From Apus apus (taxonomy: Eukaryota; Chordata; Aves; Apodiformes; Apodidae), in assembly GCF_020740795.1 (NCBI RefSeq), contig NC_067282.1, forward strand, positions 53,575,290 to 53,639,289: 64,000 bases of DNA. The letters are read 5' to 3'. Below, piece by piece: positions 1 to 12,600 of this stretch (position 1 is its first letter; the number at the start of each line of letters is the position of its first letter). The notes under the pieces were generated by a model that was not told where the DNA came from, did not search any database, and saw nothing but the letters and a program-made list of their open reading frames with translations. The translations under genes and the position numbers were made by a program.

Positions 1-3000
1 TGCTAGTATGTTGGAGAATCTGTGTTTGAGTTTTGTTTGTGCCCAGTGTTTGTTAGCTCAGCTGGTGCACAGGAGTTGAATGAGGAATTATCTGTCTAAT
101 CATCATGCTTTAATAACAGCCCATTGTCACCAGTCAGCACCCGAAGAGCCATGTAGTAAGGATTAGAACTGTTGCCATTTTGTGTAAAATGTCTAAAATG
201 AAGCTAACATTTCCTCGAGCACAGACTCAGTGTTCATGCCAGTGGACCTGGCTTCTTCAGCGTTTGGCATGCTGGACCCCCTGATTATCTCGCTCAGCAG
301 GTGTTGAATGCCCAACATAAAAACAGCTTCACCTCTCAGAAGGCACTCACCAAGGTTCATTTTTAATAATGGGAACTTCCTTTTCAATATATACCTGAGA
401 TGTTTGTGGGGAAAATGTGGCAAACCCTACTGCAAATAGCATGACATTGATGCACGTTTTCAACTGATGTAGCCATGACCATATCTGTGATGTTACAGTG
501 CCAGCAAGAGCCCCATATGGATGAAGAGCAAGAGTGAAGTTTGGAAGGAAGTTTGGAAAAGGAAGTGCTTCGAAAAGGTGGTTGAAGGCCTGTCTCTACT
601 ATCTAGGGAAGATCCAAATTCCCATTTATTAGTGCAGACAAAGTCTGAGAATCCTGATTCACACTTCCCCAGTGTTAGATGAATGAGTAGCATCAGTTTT
701 AAAAAATACCATCTTTCAGCTTCTGCTTGATGTGAAATACCTTCTTTCTTCTTGGCATAGGCATCCATCACTTTCTGGCTGAATTACTGCATCATGGCAG
801 TACTGAAAAGTGAATGTTACCATGATGCACAGTTTGATACAGAATAGGTATTTACCCTTACTGTAACAGGTTACATTCAGAGTATTCTGACTCTTTCAGT
901 GTTCTGAGCTAACCACCAATTTTTGGGAACCCCTCTGCAGCCTTTCACTTACTGCCAGCTAGTTGTGTGTGTCAGTCAAGTAATGGCACCCCTTCCTTTC
1001 TTGTGTGACAAGGCCAAGTGCTTGGGCCTGCACAAATACACAGGGAACCAACCGTTCACAACTCTCTGCAGCTCCCTTGAATGCAGGAGCAGAAGCAGCC
1101 ATTCCCACCTCCAAGGAGCAGACATGGCTGTCCATTGGCCTTTCTGGCTTCTACTAAGCTATGCTGAAATCCCTTCCATTGTCTCTCGGGCAGCTTCAGA
1201 AGCCAGATTAAGGTGTGTTCCTCCTGGGTTTCAAAGGAAATAGTAGATCAGGCTTCAGAAAAGACCACATGTGGATTTCTGAACTTCTGTGACACATGAG
1301 CTCCTCTGAGACAATTCAGGCATCAAAGTTCAGGATGCAGCAACTGAGAGTTGGAGACAGAGCCTCTTGGCTAAAGCCACTTGTCTGTAGGACAAATTTC
1401 CAGCGGAAATTGGAATATCATTAGAAATTGCTGGAGTGCTTTCCTTGATGAAAAGTTCTTTACATTATTAAGAACAATGTTCAGAATGCTAAAACCCCCT
1501 TTCAAAAGAAGGAAGTTATTAAAGTGAAAAAAAAAAACAACAAACCAAAACTAAAAAATCAGGAGAGTTTTGTCTGTACAAAATGTGCCAGGCTAGACTT
1601 TTGAAGAAGTCTACTGGAAATTTGAACATTGCCATTATCTTTCTTATGCGGTGTTCAGGGCAGCAGGTATTGTTATGTCATTCATGGCTATGCTGCTTCT
1701 TTGTTTATATAATCAGTGTGTGTACTTCAGAGTCAATAATTTTTAGAAAACTGTATAACTGAAAAGCAGGTGTTTCTTACTTCCACTACACTTTTATAAG
1801 ATGAAGCTTTATATGAAAGAAGACAATATTGATGTCTGTACCAAGTAACATCTCCATTGCAGAGTAGCAAACTTTAAAAATGTTACTTTAAAAGATGAAA
1901 TGTAAAGCAATTTCCTTTTTTTTTTTTTTTCTTTCACTGTGGTTGTTATGTTAAGAAAAGGTGAACAGGACAGATATCAGGAGGTGCTTCCTGTTTGTGC
2001 AAACAGATGGTGAGTTGGCATTAACCATATACATAAGATAACGTTATCAAAACATCTTAACCACATGCATCACTTTCAAGAGAACTTTCATAAAGCATTT
2101 TCTTTATTTTGAAATTAATCTAATTAAAATATGTGCAGATGTGACAGCTACTTAACTGAATATTTGTTAATTGCCCACAGTACAACATTTTACATTGTCA
2201 AGCTTTGGCTAAGAAGTGGTTTTACAAAATATGCCATGGCAGCTTATGTGTGTGGGAAACAGGTAGAGCTGCTTTTCAAAAACAGAGGAAGGAGGTTACG
2301 TGAAAAGAAATAGCATAACTAGGGTTTTAGCAGGTCAGAGACATTCACTAGCTCTAGATATCTCTTCCTTATTCTGTAAGAAAGGAGGATACTGCTTTCC
2401 TTGTAAACAGTATTGTCCCAGACACCATAAAAAAACCCCAACAACCCAAACCAAAAAAAGACATCAAGGATGTGACCTCATAAGGCACAACGTCAGTACG
2501 TAAAAGTCTGGCAGGTATCCAAGAATATGTCATCAATGTGGCATTTCCTTACAACTTTTTCTGGAATGAGGAGCTGCTGTTTTCCCATTCCCTTAATCCA
2601 GTCTTAAATCTCATTCTTTGGTCTTCTAAATTTGTGACCAGTTTGTTGTCTTTCTGTAACAGAAGTTACAACATCACCACTGTTCTCCTAATCTACTTCT
2701 AGTAGTGATTAATCAGAGATCAATAAAATGGTCTCCTTGGTATGTTTCTCTCCTATTGGGCAGTAACAAAGAATTTACAGTCAACCAATTCACCCAGTTT
2801 TTGCACTGCTAAACCAAATGAAACTGATTTTTCTTTAGTTAAGTATTACTACCTAGGAGTAAGGGAGGGGGAAAGGCTTTTAGGCCTTTCTTAGATGTGT
2901 CTGTCACCCTTCTAGTCAAATAATTAATGAAGCAGTCTTTTTTCCAAGTGCCCTTCCTGATGACATGTAGAAGACCATGTTGCAGACAGAAATTAGGAGC

Positions 3001-6000
3001 CAGTCACCAATTTGTAGAAATAGTTTTTATAAATTATAATCTGTGGGTTGATTTTTCAGTGCTTGTCTTTCTCTAGTAGCACAGCAGTCAGGATTTCCAA
3101 AGCAGTTTCAGATTAACACCATGAAAACAGGTATGACTGCTGGCAATGGAGACTTGGAAGTTTTTCATAGCATCCTACTGCAGGGACCAGTGCCTGCAAG
3201 CTGATGAGAACCTTTTGCCTCTTGACTACAGTGAGCTTGATGCTGTTTTCCTGTCATAAGCAGAGAATGCCTCCTTGAGCCTCTCATTCTGCAGCACAAA
3301 GTAATGGAGAATTTTATTTATATATATGTGTGTGTGTGTATATATATGTATATTTTAAAATCCCGTTGCTGTAGTAAGTCTTGCAACATTAAAACAATTG
3401 GGTATGGAAGATTTGGACTAAGGAAGCAGATGTGAGCAAGAAATCTAACCTTTGTGTACATAATGTAACAAATGGCTACCATCCAGAGCACTGAATGGGG
3501 GAAGGAGTTGATTTATGTCATGTCCCCAAAAGCACCAACAGGCTGTCTGTGCTGAGGGCCACTCTGGTATGGTACAGCTCTTCAGCCTTGGAGCAGACTT
3601 GGGTGAGAAAGAGCTGTAGTTAGAAATAGCTGTGAAAAGCCTTGTTGGGGCCACAGTTCAGGTCCTTGCTGAACTTCTTTGTGGATACCTATGTGTCAAG
3701 TTGTCAAGTCGTGTATCACCCTCCCTGGTCCTGACTCACCAACTTAACTTCTAGGCTACATCTTAATGCCTGCCCAATGACTGTGGCTTTGCCTGGCAAT
3801 CTGGACTTTTGACTGACCAAAGACCTGCTGGTCCTGCTCAGTGGACCTGCTTTTCTCACTCTGATCCTGTGGAAACATACCACTGCCTCTGCTTGCCTTG
3901 TTGTCACCCCTGGCTCTCAGCTCACTTTTCCTCTCAGAGCAGTACCTGCAATTACTACTCCTTGACACTTAAGGTACAGGACAAAGAAAAATGTCACCTG
4001 AGATAGTCTCAGTGCAAGATAGCTTGAGTCTGTCATCATTAAAACTGGCTCTGGACATAAGGGATTTAATGCTTCTTTCTTAGCTAGTCCAGAGTGAGGT
4101 TAAGTCCCAGCCCACAAACCATTTAGTATTAAAAGTCATTCTTTTTATAACAAGCCAACAAACCAGAACCACAGAAGACTGCCTGAATTTCACGTAATGC
4201 ATTAGGCTGGCAGACACTTGTCACTGAAGGTGTTTTGCAGGAAAGGAGCTTGCCTACTGGGCCCTTGGATCATCCTCACTGCTGAATTATTGGCTTCTTT
4301 TTTGCCTGTATTGTATACCACTCCAGAGAGCTCTGAGACAAGGCTCCTGTGGAGGCAAAAGGGATGGGAATGAGCTCACCTGTGCTCATCTGTTGAGTGC
4401 CTACTGCCAGGGGTCAAGTATATTGTGAAATGCATAAATATTGTTTGCTGATTCCCCAGTAGGTTTAGAAGAATCACTTAAATAAAATAATCAGATTGGA
4501 CATCTTAATGTGAAATCTCCCTGACTTGTCACAGAGTAAGCGTGTTAGCATGGTCAAAAACTACTGTAGGGGAGGTCTGCAAAATAATTTTGGTGAAGCA
4601 AGGTGGAGTATTGGTCTGGAAATCTCCTTCTGCACATTTTTTAACTGGAATTTGTGATGTTCACTTAATTTAAGATGTTTTTTGCTGTTTGTGTTGGGTT
4701 AAATTAAAATTTGCGTCTTCATGTATTTCTGCTGTGACAGCTGTGATTGTCTGAAAGTCTTCACTCAGTCACCATCCACACTGCAAATCTGTGGCCTTGA
4801 TCTCAGTCTTCTATGAATCCAAGAAATTAGCTGCACTTATTACTGTTTTCCTCACCTTTACTCTACGGAATTGGTGCCTGTCGCATAGTTCTTCCTGCAG
4901 TTCTTCCTGCTCTTTTCTCCCTCTGCTCTTGTGAGCTGGACTTTGTGCATGTCCATCATGTAATTAGAGGCAAGTCTGGGAGGGAAAATAATTTTCTTGC
5001 AGTTAAAGATCAAGAAGCATAACGTGCCTGGTTTTGTTGCAGTATGTAAAGCAATACGCAGATGAGAAGTGTTGGGATTAATCCTAAACATCAGTGTTCA
5101 CATACCATTAAGAGTTTCAGCCTTTAATATCTCTTGTCATTGCATGTTGGATGTTCTTACCTTGATAATACATTTGTCACAGTTTTCAAAGGTAGTTGAA
5201 ATATTCTGAGGGCAACAAAAGGTTATTTCACAGCTATTTTGATTTAATTTGTCTGTGTTATTTCTGGGAAAGGTTTGGTCTTCACATGGAATTCCTCTGA
5301 ATACATCAGTCTATATTTTTGTCAAGGTATCTGCTGTAAACCTTCAAAACGAAGTAGTTAACTTAGTAAGGAATCAGCATTTTTTTTACTGAAAGTAACA
5401 AATTCTGTATGCATCAATTCAAAATGCATCATAAGTTTAGGATAAGAAGGTAGATAAATCTCTTTGTAGTGTTTATGTGACCGCACAGGACAGAAAAGAT
5501 GCAAAACCAAACTAGAATAGGCAGCTCAGTAGTAAAGCTGAGGGCACAGCTGGAAAGGTGTGTTTCTTTCAGTCCTGAGATACACTGGAATATTGCCAAA
5601 TTGATGCATTTATTGTAGATTTTACATTTCATGCGCATTATTCTGTATTACTTTTGACATAGATGAGTCATAGTCCTGTTTGTAGGATTTTTCATTTAAT
5701 CAATTTAATATGAATGACCCTTGGATGAAAGCATTATTTTCTCCCTGTCAGGTCTTTTCAAAAGAATAAAAAAAAGCAGAGCAGCATTAGTGCAGGCTTC
5801 TTGCTGAGCTATAGTACTTAGTAGACTTTTGGAAATACAAAATTAATGAATTAAAACTCAAAATAATTCTGAGTTGAAGGAAATTATAGATGGGGAAGTA
5901 TAGGATGTGATTTTCCAAGACCGGAGAGTAGTCCACTGATGTCATTAGAAGGTCTGAGATCCCTCTCTGGTTTTAAGCTACAAACCAGTTATCCTTTTTA

Positions 6001-7609
6001 CCACACTGTGCTGTTTGGCTAACACAAGGCTTACATAAAATCCTTTGGTAAAAACCCCATAACCTTTAAGCAAACATTTTATGCAGTATGCAAAATATAA
6101 ATGTAGATATATAGTTGTTCTTTTAAATTCAAAACCACTAACAGTGGAAACTATGTCTTGAAAACTGGTGATGACTCCTAGCACAACTTCACAGGGAAAA
6201 AGGCACTATAGTATAAAAAGGACTGGAACACTTCAGAAGCAAGCATTTCAAAACTCCTGACTTCCCAAATGCTTTTAAAAGTGTGCTATTGCACTGCCCC
6301 CTGCGGTGTCTGTGCTGATAGGGTCTCCTCTGGAGAGAAAGGAAGAAAACAAAGGAAAGGGCAAGAAAAGTAAATTACTGGATTTTTTTCTGGTCTAGCA
6401 GCAGGTTTAGCTGCTGATCGTTTGATTGACCAGAGAGCATGGAATGCTCCAGGGGTACATAAAGGCAGGAAGGGCCCTTTCTGAGAGGGGAAAAGAAAAA
6501 AAACTCTCTTAAGAGGAAGGTCTTCTGAGAAATGACAGTATAGAACTAAAATGGAGCAACTAGAGGAAGGAAGTTTATGTCCTATATAAACAGAAAGGGA
6601 GGGGGATCTTCTCCATAGTAACGGAGGGAGCAGGGGAGGAGGAGGTGAAGGACAACAGAAACTGCAAAAGGTGTTTGAACAAATCATTTAGACAAGAGAG
6701 ATTTGGGGTTTCCTCTTCTTACCCGCTTGCTGGGCCTACGGTTTTGATGTGATACAAAATCCCTTAAAAATGTTTAAGCTAATAAAATGAAGTTGGATTC
6801 TTTCTGGACAATTCTAAAGCTTGTATTTTGCTATTTGTACTTATTACTACAAGACTTGAAGCTCACTTGTTAGAAGAAAGTTTCAGTTATGTGATTTACA
6901 TCATACACATTCCTGCTGTATAGTAATATTATTACTATGTAGTTACAAAATGTTTTGGCACTGGAATAGGGCCAGATTTTGCAATGGTATTTAATACACA
7001 GAAGTTGGGGTAGGTGGTCTGTGTGTCTCAAACAGTCACATTGGTGTCACAGAAGTAATCACTTGCATGGAAATCACAGGATCCTGAAGGCTAGGATTGT
7101 TCTTCACCATGAGGGTTGTAAGGCACTGGAATAAGTTGCCCAGGGAGGTTGTGGAAGCCCCTCCCTGGAGGTGTTTAAGGCCAGGCTGGATGAGGCTTGT
7201 GCAGCCTGGTCTGCTGTGAGGTGTCCTGGCTCATGGCAGGGAGGTTGGAACCTGATGATCTTTAAGGTCCCTTCCAGCCCTAACCACTCTGTGATTCCTG
7301 ATGTGATTTTGAAGATACACTGAGAATACATTTTGGGGTTTTGCGCCCCATTTACTTCTTGCACTTTTTTTCCCTGGGTAGCTCCAGTCACAGTCTTGGA
7401 AAGCACTTGCAGGACCTGCTGTTGCATTTCTTGCCAGACAAACCCCTGTTGGCAAAGGGAACAGGGCCTTCAGCCTTAGAAATCTAACTCTGTTGTAAAA
7501 CAAATCTTTCACAAGATTTATTATGTGTATTACGTGGAGTGGATGATCTTTTTGTTTAAAAATATCTGTTGTTCTTTTTGCAAAGACTGACAGCAGTGTC
7601 TGCTTTCAG
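1..7609 (+). other. UBAC2: UBAC2 intron (3' part), upstream of penultimate coding exon
   Basis: No coding exon is recognisable here. I looked for the preceding UBAC2 exon (a glutamine/arginine-rich stretch in the vertebrate protein) and did not find it, so it probably lies left of the window. The stretch holds AT-rich intronic DNA, a T-run (about 1914-1932), a short TATATG/TGTG repeat (about 3317-3353), two A-rich tracts interrupted by C (1527-1558, 2428-2459) and a CR1 fragment near its 3' end. The short open frames show no protein family likeness and are not called as genes. Confidence 0.75.
7085..7300 (+). mobile_element. CR1 LINE 3'-end fragment
   Basis: The segment reads like the conserved CR1 3' end. 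It has the 'one-sided' phrases for a terminal ORF2 relic (ACTGGAATAAGTTGCCCAGG, then AGGCCAGGCTGGATG), followed by the 3' UTR and the tail CACTCTGTGATTCCTG. It is in sense orientation inside a UBAC2 intron and severely 5' truncated, as most avian CR1 copies are. Confidence 0.9.
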
Positions 7610-7732
7610 GGTGGCATGATAAACTGGAATAGACTGTTTCCTCCTTTACGTCATAGACATAATGCGAATTATCAAGATCATCGCCCGTCTGAACAAGACA
7701 TACCTCCACCTACTGAGGTTTCTGAAGAGCAG
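7610..7732 (+). CDS. UBAC2: UBAC2 penultimate coding exon (linker before the UBA domain)
   Basis: UBAC2 is an endoplasmic-reticulum membrane protein with a rhomboid-pseudoprotease-like core and a cytosolic C-terminal ubiquitin-associated domain. It works with FAF2/UBXD8 in ER-associated degradation and lipid-droplet control. This 123-bp exon encodes 41 residues, beginning GGMINWNRLFPPLR and ending TEVSEEQ, which matches the linker of vertebrate UBAC2 just before its UBA domain. It is bounded by a good acceptor (TGCTTTCAG before 7610) and donor (CAG then GTAAAC after 7732). Both junctions are phase 0, so it joins directly to the exon at 12198. The middle part, rich in H, N, Q and P, is the variable section of the family. 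The exon is too short to appear as an ATG-started open frame and was recognised from its translation and splice sites. Confidence 0.93.
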
Positions 7733-8083
7733 GTAAACATTTTTCTGTTTTAAAATGGTATTTAAAAACTGGTTAGGAATTACCTCTAATAATTCTTTGT
7801 AATCTGTTGACACTGTTTCTTAAGCATTCTCTATAGCAACACAAGTAAGAATATCAGATAACAGTCACAATGCAGAGATAACAGATGATCGTTACCATCC
7901 ATACCAGACTTACAGATCAACTTGGGAGTTTCTGCTGTTATGTGTTTATGTGTAACTGTGTTATGTGTTATAAGTTTATGTGTAACTGTTTGGGTTTTGT
8001 ATGGAAAGAACAGATAGTTTCAGTAGTGGAGTCTCTTCAAATCTGATAAAATAAATGTTTCAAAGAAGGAAAAATGTCAAATA

Positions 8084-8493
8084 GATCACGGAGTCACGAA
8101 ACTGTCAGAGTTGGAAGGACCTCTAGAGATCATGGAGTCCAACTCCCCTGCTAAAGCAGGATCCCCTAGAGCACATTACTCAGGGCTGCATCCAGAAGGG
8201 TTTTGAGTGTCTCCAGAGAAGGAAACTCCACAACCTCCCTGGGCAGCCTGTTAAGGGCTCTGTCACCCTCATAGTAAAGAAGTTTTTCCTCATATTTAAG
8301 TGGAATTTCCTATGTTCCAGCTCGTGCCCGTTGCCCCTCGTCCTGTCACTGGGAACTACTGAAAAGAGTCTGGCTCCATCCTCCTTGCACACACCCTTTA
8401 GATACTTGTAGGCATTAGTAAGATCTCCCCTCAGGAGATCTTCTCTTCTGCAGGCTAAAGAGTCCCAGCTCTCTCAGCCTTTCCTTATAAGAG
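8084..8493 (-). mobile_element. CR1 LINE fragment
   Basis: This is a reverse-oriented CR1 3' region. Reading the + strand, it opens with the complement of the 3' tail and the phrase GTTGGAAGGACCTCTAGAGA. It continues through CCTCCCTGGGCAGCCTGTT and ends in the region complementary to the last part of ORF2 (CAGCTCTCTCAGCCTTTCC). It is about 400 bp and 5' truncated. Confidence 0.92.
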
Positions 8494-9160
8494 TGATTTC
8501 ATTAATTGTAGATGTGCAGGTTTTCCTTCATTGCTGTCTCCAGCTGAAGTTTCCAATTCTGTCATGTAGGGAAAGAAGAATGTTGTGCCACCTGTGGTCT
8601 TCAACACACACTTGGCCTTAAGCTTGGATGTTTCCCTCAGTAATGAGATTGTCTGATTTCACATATTGATGCCACAGAGAAGTTTGTGTCTTTTCTATCA
8701 AGTATAGATTTAGACTTAATTTGTAGATTTAGGCTTTCAGGCTTTTGTTGATAGCTTTATTCTCAGAAGAGAGGAGGATTTACAAGGAAATTAAAGAATT
8801 TAATAATAGTCTTGGTTTTGTACTCAAGATTTATTGCATGCAATTAAGTTCTCTAGGTTGTAACCTGTCTGCAGTTAGCTGCATTGGCCTTTTTATAGTC
8901 TAAGCTATCTGCTACCCTTGAACAAGAGTAGGTTTCAAGGGTGAGTTTTTCTTTCCCTTTTTCCTTTTTTTTTTTTTAGAGAGATAAATCAACACTTGCT
9001 CAGACCATGCTGTCATTTCAAATTAGTTTAAAATGAGATTGTCATGATGATCTTTGCTATGATCTGATTTCTAGTTTTGATTCAGTGTTAGATAACGTTC
9101 AAAACTTTAACTGCACTGCTGGTTTTAACTGCAAACCTCCCAGGCTACATCCAAAAAGGC

Positions 9161-9239
9161 AAAAAAACCCCAACTGAGAAAAAACCAAACAAAAAAAAAC
9201 ACAACAGAAAAAAAGGAAAGGAAAACCCCCACACCAAAT
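9161..9239 (+). repeat. A-rich tract interrupted by C runs
   Basis: The tract is almost entirely A and C, with runs such as AAAAAAACCCC and AAACAAAAAAAAACACAACAG. It lies directly 5' of a CR1 fragment but in the wrong place to be that element's tail. It belongs to a set of similar tracts scattered through the window on both strands. Confidence 0.8.
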
Positions 9240-9305
9240 AACACCTTCTGAGACAAAACCTAGAAAATTAGTCTTGGTTGGCCTGGAAGTTCCAGGTATA
9301 GGATG

Positions 9306-9893
9306 GACCAAAAGATTGTGATCAGCAGGAGTAGGGATGTAATTCTCCCCCTCTGCTCAGCACTGGTGAGGCCTCACCCTGAGTACTGTGAACAGTTCTG
9401 GGCCCCTCACCTCAAGAAGGATATTGAGGTGCTGGAGCAGGTCCAGAGGAGAGCAACAAGGCTGATGAAAGGACTAGAAGGAAAATCTTACAGGGATAGA
9501 CTGAGGGAGCTGGGGTTGTTTAGCCTGGAGAAGAGAAGGCACGGGGGGGACCTTATCACTCTCTTCAACTACCTGAAGGGAGGTTGTAGTCAGGTAGGGG
9601 CTGGGCTCTCTTTCCCAGCAACTAGCAACAAGACAAGAGGGCACAGCCTCAAGCTGCTCCAGGGAGGTTTAGGTTGGATATTAGGAAGTACTTCCTCATG
9701 GAGAGGGTGATCAGACATTGGAATGGACTGCCCAGGGAAGTGGTGGAGGCACTGTCCATGAATGTGTTCAAGGAAAGACTGGATGTGGCACTTAGTGCCA
9801 TGGTCTAGCTGATGTGGTGGTGTTAGGTCATAGGCTGGACTTGATCTCAGAGGTCTTTTCCAGCCTCAGTAATTCTGTGATCTGTGATTTTCC
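9306..9893 (+). mobile_element. CR1 LINE fragment with open ORF2 C-terminus
   Basis: About 590 bp of sense-oriented CR1. The frame 9303-9710 is open for 135 codons and reads as the C-terminal end of CR1 ORF2, with recognisable pieces such as [22 protein letters not shown] and [14 protein letters not shown]. It then passes into the 3' UTR and ends AGTAATTCTGTGATCTGTGAT. The polymerase core is missing because of 5' truncation, so the open frame is a relic and not a gene. Confidence 0.92.
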
Positions 9894-11156
9894 CTGCTGG
9901 GTTTGTTTGTTTATTTGCGTTATTGATAAATTCTGCTTATGGGAGCTTTTATGGTTGGGCTGGAATTAATGAAATAGTTGTTAGTCTGACTTAGGCTGGT
10001 TCGTCCCCAAAGCCCTTATGTCCAGATTTATTTTCTCATGCATTGAAATTGTAAAGCTCACCTGATGTCTGTCATTTGCAATGCTGTCTAGTTACCCTGC
10101 AGAAAAGAAAAAAAAGGAATCTAAGTACCTTGGATTTCTTAGGACTGTGCTAATGACTCTACAGGTTGTCTCAGAGTGGCGGAAAAGCAAGATTTTCTTC
10201 TGTTCTTCAGATTAAAATTTGCAAGCATTTGCAATGCATTTGGTACAAAAATCTCAGCATTTCTCATGGGTTTTTTAGCACCTTATGTTACTCTTACTGG
10301 TATACATCTCTGTTTCCTGGAGCTGGATTCAGTTCCTGTGCTTAAAATATGCTCAGATGCAAGTAGGTTTTTGTTGTTACAACCTATTCCCCACGATGCT
10401 CACTGGATATTTCTGTAAATGGGGAAAACTGCAGTTCCATCCACCACTTCTTAAGGTCAGAATTCATGGCAACTGCGGTAAAAACTTTTCTTCTGAAATG
10501 TGTTTCAGTGGTTAGCTTTTATTCAGCTGCCTGCCCTTTTTCTCATAAAAAACACAATCAGATGAAAAATCAGGCAGAGGAAACGTGAGAAAGTTGCAGC
10601 TTCTGAAATCCAGTTTGAAGTTGCACTGTTGTTGCAGAGCTGTGGAAAGTAACAATTAGTTTCTGTCTCTACAGGAAGGTGAGAAACCAGTGTTGGGTTC
10701 TAAGAGGGGGGGAAAGAGGGAAATGTAGAAAAAGGATCGATAAGGTATTTGATACTGTGACAGGCAAGGCAGCCGTTTTCAAACATCTTGAAACCGTGTA
10801 TTTAGATTAAGAGAATGAGGCTCCCCCACCTCTGGGCATACTTGGCAGTAGCTGTTTCTCAGTAAGCCGACAAAGCAGCAAAGATTAAAAATACTGAAAG
10901 TTCTGGAGGTGTCTTAGAGGAAGGGGAGGTTGTTTTAATGGCACCTTTCCTTTAAAAGGCATTTAAAGTACTTTCACTACTAGTTCACATTGCTTTTGTA
11001 CCCTGGGAAGAATCCTCCTGAAATGTAAATGGCCTCTGCTGTCTCCCTGCTCAGCTTCATTCTGCTGCTGCTGCTGCTATGGGCTCTGTATGAGCAGAGG
11101 AGGAGCAGTGGTAGCTCCCAGACAGCTCCTGTAGCCCAGAACTTCAGGTTCAGGAG

Positions 11157-11228
11157 CTGTGATGTCTGGTTGGACTCGATGATCTTAAAGGTCTTTTCTA
11201 ACTGGCACAATTCTGTGATTCTATCACA
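11157..11228 (+). mobile_element. CR1 LINE 3'-tail fragment (very short)
   Basis: Only the last ~70 bp of a CR1 are present: GGTTGGACTCGATGATCTTAA, then AGGTCTTTTCTAACTGG, then the tail AATTCTGTGATTCTATCACA. The rest of the element is absent, either from extreme 5' truncation or from decay of the upstream part. Confidence 0.85.
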
Positions 11229-12197
11229 GGCCATTTGGAGCAGGGTAGGGAATACTTTATGCTGCCAATGGCCACAGTTATTTTTATGTGCAGCTGCATG
11301 CCCTCCCCCAGCCCTTTCTCTCCCCTCTAGAAGATTAAATATAAAAATGAATGAGTTATATTGTGATTTTTAGTCATCCCTAATTGATAATCTTAGATTT
11401 AAAATCTGCTTTAGATTGGCATTTAGCAACAAATTAAATCTGGATATACCTACATTCCTTTTTACATGTGGTAATTTGAGTATCTGTTAACACAGAGCAA
11501 AATGGTTAGCTGTTGAGTACATGATATTATCAAGAGGGACAGTCAAGTGGTTATTGATTACCAAAGTCAGTAGCTTAATATGCCCTTTCCCAGATAATCC
11601 TTCCAGGTCATTGATTTATGTTGTTTGTTTTGACAATGTCTAGAATTTTTCCAATAATTTTACTGTGAACTCGTTAAAATATTGTGGTGCCTCTGTTCTA
11701 GGTTTAGATAAATAATTTTTGGTTTTTTAATGCCCTCTGGATAAGAATGTCTTTTCAAGGAAAGCAGAGCTAAGGATGTCTGGACAGGTTCTCGCATCTG
11801 CTATATAGTTCCGTATTTTGCTCAGTGATGGGTTCTTGAGGTCTTGTCAAGAGCAGCAAGCCCCAGGGTCAGACCACAGTTTTCGTGTGTAGTGCCACAC
11901 TTCCTGTTTTATTCTTCTTTCAAAGCTGGACCAGCTAGGGAAATAGAGGTGTGCCATTTTCAGCCAACGGTTGGTTTTGAATTAAGTATCGGAAAGCAGT
12001 CATCTCTGTGGCAGTGTTTTCAGGTGTGCTGTCCCAGCTATGCGTTTTTGGCAGTATGTAGCCACACTTGCTTGCTCTCTGGAAAGGTGAGCTTTTGAAC
12101 AGTCTGATCCGTGGAAAAGAGCTCTCTGACCCTGTTAACATGTGCACACAGTGTGAATACAACTCTGGGTTTAAACTGGTGTTATTTCTTTTTCCAG

Positions 12198-12305
12198 GTT
12201 GCGCGGCTTATGGAAATGGGATTTTCCAGGGGAGATGCTCTAGAAGCTCTGAGGGCTTCAAATAATGACTTAAATGTAGCCACTAATTTTCTACTGCAGC
12301 ACTGA
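12198..12305 (+). CDS. UBAC2: UBAC2 last coding exon: C-terminal UBA domain and stop
   Basis: This exon carries 35 codons plus TGA (12303-12305) and encodes the whole ubiquitin-associated domain that ends UBAC2. The translation begins VARLMEMGFSRGDALEAL and ends NVATNFLLQH. The diagnostic MGF loop between helices 1 and 2 and the LL of helix 3 are visible; UBA domains of this type bind ubiquitin. The acceptor is TTTCTTTTTCCAG just before 12198. It is phase 0 and so continues the exon ending at 7732 without change of frame. The sequence is close to the human C-terminus as I remember it, which is strong evidence for a functional conserved gene. It ends at the usual family C-terminus. Confidence 0.96.
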   Translation, partial: VARLMEMGFSRGDALEALRASNNDLNVATNFLLQH

Positions 12306-12600
12306 TGGTTTTCTGTGTGAAGGAACTTCACATGATGGGTTTGTATGCGTCTGGAAGAGGATCAAAGCCACCTGCTGGACAGACTGACGAACGTCGTTCC
12401 CCCGAGAGCGTCAGAAAGGAGAAACTAGCTTCTCGTGACTGGTGATTCAAAATGATGTTAATGAATGATGTGAACTTTTCCCAGGCCTTCAGATCACTTG
12501 GTGATTTCTACTCTGGTTATCCTTTTCAAAGTAACTTTTTCTTCTCGTTACTGGGTATCACCTAAATTTATTTTAAAAATAAAGTAGGTGGGGTTTTTTC
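12306..12600 (+). other. UBAC2: UBAC2 3' UTR (proximal)
   Basis: Non-coding sequence directly after the UBAC2 stop, ending near the first canonical polyadenylation signal. A GT-rich stretch (GTAGGTGGGGTTTTTTCTTG) follows the signal, as expected for the downstream element of a cleavage site. Longer 3' UTR forms cannot be excluded, because other AATAAA hexamers occur downstream (for example near 13040). Confidence 0.6.
12578..12583 (+). terminator. UBAC2: Polyadenylation signal AATAAA of UBAC2
   Basis: Canonical AATAAA about 275 bp after the stop codon, followed within 20 bp by a G/T-rich stretch. Position and context fit the proximal polyadenylation site. Confidence 0.6.

Larger units (their letters stand above)
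7733..12197 (+). other. UBAC2: UBAC2 last intron
   Basis: This 4,465-bp phase-0 intron runs from GTAAAC to a TTTCTTTTTCCAG acceptor. It contains three CR1 pieces (8084-8493 antisense, 9306-9893 sense, 11157-11228 sense) and an A-rich tract interrupted by C (9161-9239). I see no exon or RNA gene in the remainder. Confidence 0.85.

Noticed and set aside
1621-1670. Possible earlier UBAC2 exon ending CAGGGCAGCAG then GTATTG
   Set aside because: The upstream sequence does not encode the conserved residues expected before the glutamine-rich end of the preceding UBAC2 exon, so it is a chance match.
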